Below, one piece after another: positions 51,790 through 60,498 of a DNA stretch of 64,000 bases. The DNA is taken from assembly GCF_008360935.1 (NCBI RefSeq), contig NZ_SRXO01000011.1:124001-188000 (forward strand). Reading direction: 5' to 3'. Position numbers and translations under genes: made by a program. Under the pieces are notes generated by a model, which worked only from the letters and a program-made list of their open reading frames with translations, did not search any database and was not told the origin of the DNA. The stretch is from Siccirubricoccus phaeus. GTDB taxonomy: Bacteria; Pseudomonadota; Alphaproteobacteria; Acetobacterales; Acetobacteraceae. The first letter of the stretch is position 1; each line of letters starts with the position of its first letter.

Positions 51790-52665
51790 TCAGCGTGGCA
51801 GCACCACCGGAATGGGCGCCGCCGCCTCCTCCACCTCCACCGGCAGCATCCCTGCGGCATCCCCATCCGCCTGCACCGGCACGCCCTCGCCACGCAGCAC
51901 CACCCGCCGGGCCGGCTTCAGCACCACCCCCGGCAGCCTCGGCAGCAGCCCCAGCGGCAGCGCCGCGCCGTACAGCGCCGCCGCCAGCGCCCCGCCGCGC
52001 GGGAACAGCGCCACCTGGAAGCCCGGCTCCCCCGGCCGTGCTGCCGGCGCCAGCAGGTGCCGTCCGGCATAAAGCCGTCCCTTGGTGACGATCACGCTCG
52101 CCACCTCCTCCGCCGCCCCGCCATCCAGCGTCACGGTGAAGCGCGGGAAGGGGTAGCGCCCCAGCTCCCGCGCCCCCTGCAGCACATAGGCGAAGCGCCC
52201 CAGCGCCCGCTTCCAGCGCAGATCCAGGTGGTGCACCACCGCCGCGTCGAAGCCGGCCCCCAGCATCTGCACGAAGAGCCGCTGGCTGCCATCGCCGAAC
52301 CGCGCCACCCCGGGGCGCAGCCAGCGCGGTGCGCCCTCTGCCACCACCGCCGCCGCCGCTTCCGGCGCCAGCGGCACCCCCAGCTCCCAGGCCAGCACAT
52401 TCGCCGTGCCGAGCGGCAGGATGCCGAGCCCCGCGGCGCTGCCGGCCAGCCCCGCCGCCACCTCCGCGATGGTGCCGTCGCCGCCGGCCGCGACCACCAG
52501 GGGGCAGCCCCGCCCCGCCGCCTCCCGCGCCAGGGTGGTGGCGTGGCCGGGCCGCTCGGTCTCCGCCAGCTCCGCCGCCACGCCCTTGGCGCGCAGCACG
52601 CCCAGCGCCTGGGCCAGCCGGCGGCGGCGGCGCCCGCCCGCGGTAGGATTGAAGACGATCAGCAT
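51790..52665 (-). CDS. Diacylglycerol kinase family lipid kinase
   Basis: DAGK-catalytic-domain protein (YegS/LCB5-like), 291 residues, phosphorylating a lipid with ATP. MLIVFNPTAGGRRRRR at the N-terminus, the catalytic GGDGTIAEV at 61-69, LGTANVLAWELGVP, and a C-terminal region ending in VQADGDAAGMLPVEVE, the family's second domain. ATG at 52665 follows CAGGGGC; longer upstream frames lack family features. It diverges from the LpxH-like gene. The lipid substrate is not predictable. Confidence 0.88.
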   Translation of the reverse strand: MLIVFNPTAGGRRRRRLAQALGVLRAKGVAAELAETERPGHATTLAREAAGRGCPLVVAAGGDGTIAEVAAGLAGSAAGLGILPLGTANVLAWELGVPLAPEAAAAVVAEGAPRWLRPGVARFGDGSQRLFVQMLGAGFDAAVVHHLDLRWKRALGRFAYVLQGARELGRYPFPRFTVTLDGGAAEEVASVIVTKGRLYAGRHLLAPAARPGEPGFQVALFPRGGALAAALYGAALPLGLLPRLPGVVLKPARRVVLRGEGVPVQADGDAAGMLPVEVEEAAAPIPVVLPR

Positions 52666-52749
52666 GCCCCTGGGCACGGCCCCCTGGCCCGGAGGCGCCG
52701 CCGGTAGCCGCCCGGCATGACAATCAAGCTTCGATTCGCCCGCAAGGCC

Positions 52750-52778
52750 GTGACACTTCCCGGAAGCAACCATGTAAT
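52750..52778 (+). promoter_or_regulatory. Candidate sigma-70 promoter for the LpxH-like gene
   Basis: GTGACA at 52750-52755, exactly 17 bases, then TGTAAT at 52773-52778, each five of six to consensus. Located about 125 bases before the phosphoesterase start, in a locally AT-richer stretch (CATGTAATTAGGAC). It is the best -35/-10 pair noticed in the window. Confidence 0.5.
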
Positions 52779-52904
52779 TAGGACAAGTCATGCAAGATTC
52801 ACAACCGCGCCGGTGTTGCCGAGTTACTTGCCCGTCGCGCGACGGCCGGCGACTCGGCGGCGCCGCGGGCGGCAGGACGCGCCGCCTGCCTGGAAGGCGG
52901 GACA

Positions 52905-53774
52905 ATGCAGACCACGGATACCAAGCGCCGCTACCGGACGATCTTCCTCTCGGACATCCATCTCGGTACCCGTGGCTGCCGCGCCGATTTCCTGCTGGAT
53001 TTCCTCAGCCGGGCGGAGTGCGAGCGGCTTTTCCTGGTCGGCGATGTAGTGGATGGCTGGCGGCTCCGCAAATCCTGGTACTGGACCGAGGAATTCGACG
53101 AGGTGGTGCGCCACATCCTCGCCATGGCGCGGCGGGGCGTCGAGGTCACCTACATCCCCGGCAATCATGACGAGATGTTCCGCGACTGGCTGGGCCTGGA
53201 AGTCGCGGGCGTGAAGCTGGAACGGGAAGCGGTGCATGAGGCCGCCGATGGCCGCCGCTACCTGATCATCCATGGCGATGAATTCGACGGCGTCATCCGC
53301 TACGCCAAGTTCCTCGCCCATCTCGGCGACTGGGCCTATGACTGGGCGCTGACGCTCAACCGCGTCTTCAACGCCGCCCGCCGCCGCCTCGGCTACCCCT
53401 ACTGGTCGCTCAGCCAATGGCTGAAGCGGCAGGTGAAGGAAGCGGTGAAGGCGATCGACCGCTTCGAGGTGGCGCTGGCCACGGAGGCGAAGCGCCGCGG
53501 GCTGGACGGCGTGGTCTGCGGCCATATCCACCATGCGGAAATGCGCACCGTCCAGGGCGTGATGTACATGAACGACGGCGACTGGGTGGAAAGCTGCACT
53601 GCCCTGGTCGAGCATGCGGACGGGAAATTCGAGCTGATCGACTGGGCGGAGGAGAACCGCCTCTCCTTCTGGCGCCAGATGGAACGGCGCAACGCGTCCC
53701 AGCCGACCGTCGCGGCCGATGTGCTGGCGCGGGTGCAGCCGCCGGACACGCGCCGCGCCCCGGCGCGCCCCTGA
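52905..53774 (+). CDS. UDP-2,3-diacylglucosamine diphosphatase-like metallophosphoesterase (LpxH-like)
   Basis: Calcineurin-like phosphoesterase of 289 residues. Metal ligands visible: Asp17 and His19 (LSDIHLG), Asp47 (VGDVVDGW), Asn87-His88 (PGNHDE), HGDEFD and GHIHHAE near the C-terminal third. The group is annotated as UDP-2,3-diacylglucosamine diphosphatase of lipid A synthesis, but alphaproteobacteria often use LpxI for that step, so a related phospholipid or envelope substrate is possible. It is followed 29 bases later by a glycosyltransferase gene, a pairing common in alphaproteobacteria. Confidence 0.85.
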   Translation: MQTTDTKRRYRTIFLSDIHLGTRGCRADFLLDFLSRAECERLFLVGDVVDGWRLRKSWYWTEEFDEVVRHILAMARRGVEVTYIPGNHDEMFRDWLGLEVAGVKLEREAVHEAADGRRYLIIHGDEFDGVIRYAKFLAHLGDWAYDWALTLNRVFNAARRRLGYPYWSLSQWLKRQVKEAVKAIDRFEVALATEAKRRGLDGVVCGHIHHAEMRTVQGVMYMNDGDWVESCTALVEHADGKFELIDWAEENRLSFWRQMERRNASQPTVAADVLARVQPPDTRRAPARP

Positions 53775-53803
53775 GCCTTCCCAGGCCCGCCCCGCCCCCC
53801 CCC

Positions 53804-54928
53804 ATGCTGTTCGATGAGGCCGTGGCCCCGAGCGGTGCCGCTCCCGCTGAGCTCAGCCCTGCCGCGCCGGCCTGGCGCCCCCTTTGGGATGCGCCCGTGA
53901 TGCTGCCGGACGATGCCAAGCTGCGCCTGCTGATCGTCACCGATGCCTGGGCCCCGCAGGTGAACGGCGTGGTCCGCACTCTGTCCACCGTGGCCCAGGT
54001 GCTGCGGGAAAGGGACGACACGGTGGAGGTGATCGGCCCCGACCGCTTCCGCACCATGGCCATGCCGAGCTACCGGGAAATCCGCCTGGCCCTGGCGCCG
54101 CGCCGGAAGCTGCGGCGGCTGGTGGATGCCTACCGGCCGAACGCCGTGCATATCGCGACCGAGGGCCCGCTGGGCTGGGCGATGCGCGCGCTCTGCCTGA
54201 AGCGCGGCTGGGTCTTCACCACCAGCTTCCACACCAAATTCCCGGAATACCTGCAGGCCCGCACCGGCCTGCCGCCCAGCCTCGCCTGGGCGGTGCTGCG
54301 CCGCTTCCACGAGGCGGGCGGCGGCACCTTCGCCGCCACCCACAGCCTGCGGGAGGAACTGGCGCGCCGCGGCTTCACCAAGATCCGGCCCTGGACGCGG
54401 GGCGTCGACCTCTCCCTCTTCAACGGGGAGGGGCGGGAGGAATGGGCCGGGCTGCCCAGGCCCATCTTCCTCCATGTCGGCCGGGTGGCGGTGGAGAAGA
54501 ACATCGAGGCCTTCCTCCGCCTCGACCTCCCCGGCTCCAAGGTGGTGGTCGGGGACGGGCCGCTGCGCGCCGCGCTGGAGCGCAAATTCCCCGAGGCGCA
54601 TTTCGCCGGCTGGCGCCAGGGCGCGGCGCTGGCCCGGGCCTATGCCGGGGCGGATGTGCTGGTCTTCCCCTCCCGCACCGACACCTTCGGCCTGGTGATG
54701 CTGGAGGCGATGGCGAGCGGCACGCCGGTCGCCGCCTATCCGGTCACCGGGCCGCTGGACGTCATCCCCAGCTCCGGCGCCGGGGTGGTGGACGAGGATC
54801 TGCGGGCGGCGGCGCTGGCCGCGCTGCACTGCGACCGGGCGGTGGCCCGCGCCCATGCCGAGCGGTTCTCCTGGGAGGCCTGTGCCATGGGCTTCCGCCG
54901 CCAGCTCGTGCCACTCGCGATCACGTGA
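53804..54928 (+). CDS. Glycosyltransferase family 4 protein (SqdX/MgtA-like)
   Basis: GT-B glycosyltransferase of 374 residues. N-terminal LRLLIVTDAWAPQVNGVVRTLSTV (acceptor domain), TSFHTKFPEYLQ, PWTRGVDLSLF, PIFLHVGRVAVEKNIEAFL at about 220-238, and donor-site DVLVFPSRTDTFGLVMLEAMASGTPVAAYPV with the E-x7-E pattern. Similar proteins make glycolipids from diacylglycerol-type acceptors. ATG at 53804 directly follows a run of nine C residues and lacks a ribosome-binding site; ATG at 53900, just before the conserved part, is a fair alternative. Paired with the phosphoesterase gene. Confidence 0.87.
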   Translation: MLFDEAVAPSGAAPAELSPAAPAWRPLWDAPVMLPDDAKLRLLIVTDAWAPQVNGVVRTLSTVAQVLRERDDTVEVIGPDRFRTMAMPSYREIRLALAPRRKLRRLVDAYRPNAVHIATEGPLGWAMRALCLKRGWVFTTSFHTKFPEYLQARTGLPPSLAWAVLRRFHEAGGGTFAATHSLREELARRGFTKIRPWTRGVDLSLFNGEGREEWAGLPRPIFLHVGRVAVEKNIEAFLRLDLPGSKVVVGDGPLRAALERKFPEAHFAGWRQGAALARAYAGADVLVFPSRTDTFGLVMLEAMASGTPVAAYPVTGPLDVIPSSGAGVVDEDLRAAALAALHCDRAVARAHAERFSWEACAMGFRRQLVPLAIT

Positions 54929-54960
54929 GGTTACCGGCTTTCTCCGTCCCCGCCTCCATG

Positions 54961-55077
54961 CTAGTGTCCCGCTTCCGAAGTCCTGCGGCTTCGGAAGCGG
55001 GACACCAGCTTTTATTTTCAGTGGCCTGCTTGTCCGCTGCGTTCGCCGGAAATCGGCGAACTTCGCGGGCAGGCCAC
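54961..55077. repeat. CTAG-ended intergenic element, family B copy 5
   Basis: CTAGTGTCCCGCTTCCGAAGTCCTGCGGCTTCGGAAGCGGGACACC...TTTTCAGTGGCCTGCTTGTCCGC...GTTCGCCGG/CCGGCGAAC-like pair...GCGGGCAGGCCACC. Nearly full length, with the second terminal CTAG missing. The remaining 55078-55398 of this 470-bp gap shows no recognised gene or motif. Confidence 0.75.
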
Positions 55078-55398
55078 CGGAGCGTAACCTTGGGCGGCTG
55101 GAACGGCCGGGCACGCGACTCGCGTGGCCAGGTGACGGCCCGGGACAGGAAGGTCCGCGGCGGCGTCGCCGGAAGGCGTGACCTGCGCGGCCGGGCCATG
55201 GCCCGGGCGGCATCGGCAAGGCCGGGCATGGCCATGGCCTGGGCCGCGGTGCCGGGCGAGGAAGAGCGAGGCAGGGGCATGAATCGGCATGGCGCGGGCG
55301 GGAATGGCATGGGGCGCGGCCAGGGCCGCCGGCCCGGCGCCTGCGGCGCGCGCTAGGCCCGGCCGGCTCCTCGCTTCGCTGCCGCCCCTCCGGCCCCG

Positions 55399-56115
55399 AT
55401 GCTGCGGCGCGCGCTTCGCCACCCGACGACCCAGGCGGTGCTGGCGCGCCTGCTCGGCCTCTATCTCCGCCTGGTCTTCGCCACCACGCGCTGGCGGGTG
55501 GAGGGGGAAGGGCATCTCCGCGCCGCGGCCGAGGCCGGCCCCATCCTCGCCGCCTTCTGGCATGAGCGGCTGCCGCTGATGCCGGCGGCCTGGCTGACCT
55601 CCGCCCGCGTGGTGCCGGGGCTGGCGGCGAAGCAGGCGCGGGTGCTGGTCTCCCGCCACCGCGACGGGCGCTTCATCGGCGAGGTGTGCCGGCCCTTCCG
55701 GATGGAGATGGTGCATGGCTCCACCAATCGCGGCGGCGCCGCCGGGATGCGGGTGCTGCTGCGCCTGCTGGCGGCGGGGGAGGTGGTGGTGATCACGCCG
55801 GACGGGCCGCGCGGCCCGCGCCGCATCGCCGCGCCGGGGGTGGCGCAGCTTGCCGCGTTGTCCGGCCTCGCCGTGCTGCCCTGTGCCGCCCGCAGCAGCC
55901 GCGGCATCACGCTGCGGAGCTGGGACCGGATGGTGCTGCCCTTGCCCTTCGCCCGCGGCGTCATCGCCTTCGGCCCGCTCGTCCCGGTGGCGCGGGAGGC
56001 GCCGGAGGCGGCGCTGCCCGCCATCGAGGCGGCACTCAGCGCCGCCTGCGACGCCGCCGATGCCGGCGCGCTGGGACGGCGCCTTGGGGCCGTGCCCGCG
56101 ATGCGCGCCGGATGA
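55399..56115 (+). CDS. DUF374 lysophospholipid acyltransferase family protein
   Basis: 238-residue acyltransferase-like protein, typical neighbour of waaA in alphaproteobacteria. Seen: a hydrophobic segment at about 15-30, ILAAFWHERLPLMP at about 48-61 (family HxxxxP-type active-site region), VSRHRDGRFIGEV, GSTNRGGAAGMRVLL, and VVITPDGPRGPRRIAAPGVAQLAALSG. It may acylate lipid A or another envelope lipid; the exact substrate is unproven. Its stop overlaps the waaA start by four bases (ATGA), showing tight coupling with LPS core synthesis. Confidence 0.87.
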   Translation: MLRRALRHPTTQAVLARLLGLYLRLVFATTRWRVEGEGHLRAAAEAGPILAAFWHERLPLMPAAWLTSARVVPGLAAKQARVLVSRHRDGRFIGEVCRPFRMEMVHGSTNRGGAAGMRVLLRLLAAGEVVVITPDGPRGPRRIAAPGVAQLAALSGLAVLPCAARSSRGITLRSWDRMVLPLPFARGVIAFGPLVPVAREAPEAALPAIEAALSAACDAADAGALGRRLGAVPAMRAG

Positions 56116-57434
56116 GCCTGGCCGGCCCGCTCTGGCGGCTCGGCACCGCCGGCCTGGCCCCGCTGCTGGGCCCCTGGCTGCACCGCCGGGTGCGGCGGGG
56201 GAAGGAGATCGCCGCAAGGCTGGGGGAAAGGCGGGGCGAGGGGGCGGCGCGGCCGCCCGGGCGCCTGCTCTGGCTGCATGCGGCGAGCGTGGGCGAAACC
56301 ATGTCCATCCTGCCCCTGCTGGAAGCCCTGGCGGCCCGCGCCCCGGATCTGACCCTGCTGGTGACGACGGTGACGGTGACCGGGGCGGAGCTGCTGATGC
56401 GCCGCCTGCCGCCCTCCCTGGCGGCGCAGGTGCTGCACCGCTTTCTGCCGCTGGACGTCCCGGCCTGGGTGGAGCGCTTCCTGGAGGGCTGGCGGCCGGA
56501 TGCGGTGGCGCTGGTGGAATCCGAGCTGTGGCCCAACCTGCTGGCCGCGCTGCGCGCCCGCGGGGTGCCGGCGGCGCTGGTGAATGCCCGGTTCTCCACC
56601 CGCGCCGCCCGCCGCTGGGGCTGGGCCCCCGGCCTGGCGCGGGAGATGCTGGGCGGCCTCCGCCTGGTGCAGGCGCAATCCGCCGCCGATGCGGCGCGGC
56701 TCCGTGCCCTGGGCGCGCGTTGCGTGGAGGTTCCGGGCAACCTGAAATACGCCGCCCCGCCTCTGCCGGCCGAGCCCGCCGCCCTGGGGGCGCTGCGCGA
56801 GGCGATCGGCAACCGGCCGGTCTTCCTCGCCGCCAGCACTCATCCGGGGGAGGAGGCGATGGTGCTCGGCGCCCACCGGGCCGTGGCGCCGCTGCTGCCC
56901 GGGCTGCTGACCATCATCGTGCCCCGCCATCCGGAGCGCGGGGCGGCCATCGCCGCCCTGGCCGGCGGCCTGCCGCTTTCCCGCCGCGCCGCCGGCGCGC
57001 TGCCGGGGCCGGGGCAGGCGGTGCATATCGCCGATACGCTGGGGGAGCTGGGCCTGTTCTACCGCCTGGCCGGGGTGTGCCTGGTGGGCGGCTCCCTGGT
57101 GCCGCATGGCGGGCAGAATCCGCTGGAGCCGGCGCGGCTGGGCTGCCCGATCCTGATCGGGCCGCATCACTGGAATTTCGCCGAGCCGGCCGCGGCGCTG
57201 CTGGCGGAGGGCGGCGCCCGGGCGGTGACGGAGGCGACGCTGGCGGCTTCGGTCATGGGCGTGCTAACGGATGCGGCGCTGGGCCGGGCCATGGCGGCGA
57301 CGGCCTCCCGCCTGGCCGCCGCCGGGGCCGGGCTGCCGGACCAGGTGGCGGACAGGCTGCTGGCCCTGCTGCCGCCCGGGCCGGCCGCGGGCCGGGTCGA
57401 ATGGGGCGGGGCGGGGCGGGACTTGTCCTGCTGA
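56112..57434 (+). CDS. waaA: 3-deoxy-D-manno-octulosonic acid (Kdo) transferase
   Basis: Adds Kdo from CMP-Kdo to the lipid A precursor at the inner membrane; 440 residues, usual length. N-terminal membrane anchor at about 5-22, GKEIAARLGERRG carrying the catalytic Glu region, LLWLHAASVGET at about 52-63, LVESELWPNLL, AALVNARFSTRAARRW, VPGNLKYAA, STHPGEEAMVL, and LVGGSLVPHGGQNPLEPA near 317-334. Coupled to the upstream acyltransferase gene. Its last dozen or so codons run into a tandem array, so the C-terminal tail may have changed recently. Confidence 0.94.
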   Translation: MSLAGPLWRLGTAGLAPLLGPWLHRRVRRGKEIAARLGERRGEGAARPPGRLLWLHAASVGETMSILPLLEALAARAPDLTLLVTTVTVTGAELLMRRLPPSLAAQVLHRFLPLDVPAWVERFLEGWRPDAVALVESELWPNLLAALRARGVPAALVNARFSTRAARRWGWAPGLAREMLGGLRLVQAQSAADAARLRALGARCVEVPGNLKYAAPPLPAEPAALGALREAIGNRPVFLAASTHPGEEAMVLGAHRAVAPLLPGLLTIIVPRHPERGAAIAALAGGLPLSRRAAGALPGPGQAVHIADTLGELGLFYRLAGVCLVGGSLVPHGGQNPLEPARLGCPILIGPHHWNFAEPAAALLAEGGARAVTEATLAASVMGVLTDAALGRAMAATASRLAAAGAGLPDQVADRLLALLPPGPAAGRVEWGGAGRDLSC

Positions 57435-57910
57435 CCCGCCTGGCCGGTGCCGGGCCGGACGGCGGGGTACGCCTTGCTGACCCGCCCCGGCACGCCCGGT
57501 GCCGGGGCGGGGTGCGGGCCGGATCGAATGGGGTCGGACGGGCGGGGTACGCCTAGCTAACCCGCCCCGGCACGCCCGGCGCCGGACCGGGGTGCGGGCC
57601 GGATCGAATGGGGTCGGACGGGCGGGGTACGCCTAGCTAACCCGCCCCGGCACGCCCGGCGCCGGACCGGGGTGCGGGCCGGATCGAATCGGGTCGGACG
57701 GGCGGGATGCCCTGCTGGCCCGCCTGGGCGCGGCCGGTGCCAGACCGGAGTGCGGGCCGGATCGAATGGGCCAGACGGGCGGGATGCCCTGCTAGCCCCC
57801 TTGGGCGCGGCCGGTGCCGGGCTGGGGTGCGGGCCGGATCGAATGGGCCGGAGACGGCGGGATTGCCCCGCCGACCGCCCGGACGCGACCGGTGCGCCAA
57901 TCGGTTTGCG
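57387..57910. repeat. 80-bp tandem array between waaA and lpxK
   Basis: Units begin GGTGCGGGCCGGATCGAATG at 57511, 57591, 57671, then 57749 and 57826 with slight shortening; the units starting at 57511 and 57591 are nearly identical over 80 bp. Degenerate copies precede them from about 57387, inside the waaA 3' end. Each full unit contains GCCTAGCTAACCCGCCCCGG. Non-coding in any consistent frame. It fills most of the 676-bp gap before lpxK. Confidence 0.9.
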
Positions 57911-58110
57911 GGCGAGCGGCCCGGGCCCGCAGCCGGAGAGGCTTCGGTCCCGGGCCACTGGCCGCTATCTTCGGTGGCTGGCCGATTCCTGCCATGCCCG
58001 GGCGCGGCCCCGGGCGTTCAGGGGCGGCGGGTGAAGATGGGCGCCCGCGCCTTTCTGCCCCTGCCGGGGCGGAAGACGAAACCCGAGCTGCGAGGACCGG
58101 TCGAGAGACG

Positions 58111-59100
58111 ATGCGTGCTCCCGAATTCTGGGGCGGGGATGGCAAGGGGCTGCTGCCCCTGCTGCTTTCGCCCATTGCGGCCCTCTATGGCTGCGCCACC
58201 GCGCGGCGGATGGCGCGGCCGGGCTGGCAGGCGCCGGTACCGGTCATCTGCTGCGGCAATGCCACGGCGGGCGGCGCCGGCAAGACCACCGTGGCGCTCG
58301 ATCTTGGCCAAAGATTGGCGCGGCGCGGCGTCGCCGTGCATTTCCTGCTGCGCGGCTATGGCGGGCGGCTGAAAGGCCCGGTGCGGGTGGACCCTGCGGT
58401 GCATGACAGCCGGGCGGTGGGCGACGAGGCGCTGCTGCTGGCGGCCGAGCGCCCGACCTGGATTTCCGCCGACCGCGCCGCCGGCGCCCGGGCGGCCGTC
58501 GCGGCGGGGGCGCAGGCCATCGTCATGGATGACGGGCTGCAGAACCCGACGCTGGAGAAGGACCTCTCCCTGCTGGTGGTGGATGGCAGCTTCGGCTTCG
58601 GCAATAACCGCATCATCCCGGCGGGGCCGTTGCGGGAGCCGGTGGCGGCCGCCGCCGCCCGCTGCCGCGCCGCGGTGATGATCGGCGCGGATGAATCCGG
58701 CGCCGCCGCCCTGCTGCCGCCCCGGATGCCGGTGCTGCAGGCCAGGCTGCGGCCGGGGCCGGAGGCGGAGCTGCTGGCGGGCCAACCGGTCTATGCCTTT
58801 TGCGGCATCGCCAATCCGCGGAAATTCTTCGCCACCTTGCAGGAGGCGGGGGCGGTGCTGGCCGGGCGCATGGCCTTCGCCGACCACTACCCCTTCGACG
58901 AGGGCGATATGCGCGACCTGCTGGCCGAGGCCGATGGGCTGCGTGCCATGCCGGTGACGACGCGCAAGGATTACGTCCGCATCCCGCCGGCCTTCCGCAG
59001 CCGCGTGACGGTGGTGACGGTGCGGTTGGAATGGGCGGATACCGTGGCCATCGAGGCCTTGCTGGACCCGCTGGCGCAGCGCGTGCCGATGCCCGCATAG
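58111..59100 (+). CDS. lpxK: Tetraacyldisaccharide 4'-kinase
   Basis: Phosphorylates the 4' position of the lipid A disaccharide at the inner membrane; 329 residues, standard. Membrane-associated N-terminus, Walker A-type CCGNATAGGAGKTT at about 47-60, LLRGYGGRLKGPVRVD, VGDEALLLAA, IVMDDGLQNPTLEKDLSLLVVDG, FGNNRIIPAGPLREP, and VYAFCGIANPRKFFATL followed by DHYPFDEGDM. ATG at 58111 gives the usual start before WGGDGKGLLPLLLSPIAALYG. Downstream of waaA but separated by the tandem array. Confidence 0.94.
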   Translation: MRAPEFWGGDGKGLLPLLLSPIAALYGCATARRMARPGWQAPVPVICCGNATAGGAGKTTVALDLGQRLARRGVAVHFLLRGYGGRLKGPVRVDPAVHDSRAVGDEALLLAAERPTWISADRAAGARAAVAAGAQAIVMDDGLQNPTLEKDLSLLVVDGSFGFGNNRIIPAGPLREPVAAAAARCRAAVMIGADESGAAALLPPRMPVLQARLRPGPEAELLAGQPVYAFCGIANPRKFFATLQEAGAVLAGRMAFADHYPFDEGDMRDLLAEADGLRAMPVTTRKDYVRIPPAFRSRVTVVTVRLEWADTVAIEALLDPLAQRVPMPA

Positions 59101-59400
59101 CGTTGGGGCTTCGTCCCCGAACCCTCAGCCGGAGGCGTTGCGGGCAGTGCCCCGGACCCTGCACCTCCGCCGGGGGGCCTCCTCCCCAGGATCCCGGTGC
59201 GAGTTGCTCACCGGCTGGCGCCAACCTGCCGGAGATGAGGGGCGCCGCAATACGATGCCATTTCTGTCTGGTCAGCAGGTTCAAGCGTCGGGTCCAGGAC
59301 TCGGACCGGGGTCCGGGGAGGAGTATCCTCCCCGGCGGGGTCCAGGGGCAGAGCCCCTGGCGGGGGCTTGGGGGGCGGAGCCCCCTTGCGACCCGCCGCG
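59101..59400. repeat. Intergenic hairpin-rich repeats, family R copy 6 (extended)
   Basis: Two linked sections: one around GGCTTCGTCCCCGAACC ... GCGAGTTGCTCACCGGC, and one with the core CAGCAGGTTCAAGCGTCGGG, then GGGGTCCGGGGAGGAGTATCCTCCCCGG, identical to the copy at 3813-3955 over that stretch, and GGGGCAGAGCCCC / GGGGGGCGGAGCCCCC hairpins. It fills the lpxK-alr gap. Confidence 0.72.
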
Positions 59401-59439
59401 CTTCCCGGCATCCCCTTACCGTCACGGGCGGGGGTGGCG

Positions 59440-60498
59440 ATGCAGGCGGTGCTGACCATCGATCTCGGCGCCATTGCGGCGAATTGGGCGATGCTGCGGG
59501 ACCGCGCGGCCCCGGGCCTGGTGGCCGCGGCGGTGAAGGCGGATGGCTATGGCCTCGGCGCCGCCCCGGTCGGCCGGGCGCTGCTGGCCGCCGGCTGCCG
59601 GCATTTCTTCGTCGCCGATCTGGCGGAGGGCATGGCGCTGCGGGCCGTCCTCGGCCCCGGCCCGATGATTGCCGTGCTGAGCGGCTTTGCGCCGGGCGGG
59701 GACGAGGATGCCGCCCTGGTCCCCGTGCTGAACGGGTTGGCGGACCTCACCGCCCATGCCGCAGCCGGGCGGCGCCGCCCGGTCATCCTGCATGTCGATA
59801 CCGGCATGTCCCGTCTCGGCCTCCCTCCCACCGAGTTCGAGCTGCTGGCGGCGGAGCCGGGGCGGCTGGGGCCGCTGCAGCTTCTTTATGTGATGACGCA
59901 TCTCGCCGCCGCCGATGAGCCCGCGCATCCGGCCAACGCCGTCCAGGCTGCCCGCTTCGCCGCCGCCCGCGCCCGGCTGCCCGGCGTGCCGACGAGCTTC
60001 GCCAATTCCGCCGGCCTGTTCCTCGGCGCGGATTTCGCTTCCGACCTTTCCCGTCCGGGTTGCGCCCTTTACGGCATCAACCCCACCCCGGGCGCTGCGA
60101 ACCCGATGCGCCAGGTCGTCACGCTCTCCGCGCCCATCCTGCAGGTGCGGGAGATTCCGGCCGGCGAGACGGTGGGCTACGGCGCCGCCTGGCAGGCCGC
60201 GCGGCCCAGCCGGATAGCGACGGTTGCCGCGGGCTATGCGGATGGATACCTTCGCGCCCTTTCGGGGCGGGCGGTCGGCATCCTCGCCGGGCGGCCCGTG
60301 CCCCTGGTCGGCCGGGTGTCCATGGATCTCATCACCTTCGACGTCACCGATGTGCCTGCCTGCCGCCCTGGCGAGATGATCCAGCTCCTCGGCCCCGGCA
60401 ACACGCCGGACGAGGTGGCGGCGCGCGCCGGGACGATCGGCTACGAGATCCTCACCTCCCTTGGCGCGCGCTACCGGCGCGACTATCTCGGCACCTGA
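59440..60498 (+). CDS. alr: Alanine racemase
   Basis: PLP enzyme making D-alanine for peptidoglycan, 352 residues. Catalytic Lys33 in AAVKADGYGLG and Tyr247 in VGYGAAW; also HVDTGMSRLG, SFANSAGLFLG, RPGCALYGINP, and GRVSMDLITFDVTD. ATG at 59440 follows GGGGGTGGCG; GTG at 59434 is possible. Its stop overlaps the mlaE start by one base (TGATG), forming an alr-mlaE-mlaF operon. Confidence 0.95.
   Translation: MQAVLTIDLGAIAANWAMLRDRAAPGLVAAAVKADGYGLGAAPVGRALLAAGCRHFFVADLAEGMALRAVLGPGPMIAVLSGFAPGGDEDAALVPVLNGLADLTAHAAAGRRRPVILHVDTGMSRLGLPPTEFELLAAEPGRLGPLQLLYVMTHLAAADEPAHPANAVQAARFAAARARLPGVPTSFANSAGLFLGADFASDLSRPGCALYGINPTPGAANPMRQVVTLSAPILQVREIPAGETVGYGAAWQAARPSRIATVAAGYADGYLRALSGRAVGILAGRPVPLVGRVSMDLITFDVTDVPACRPGEMIQLLGPGNTPDEVAARAGTIGYEILTSLGARYRRDYLGT

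Noticed and set aside
57672-58110. Open frames running into lpxK from the 80-bp array
   Set aside because: They arise from the repeat units; the conserved LpxK start is at 58111.
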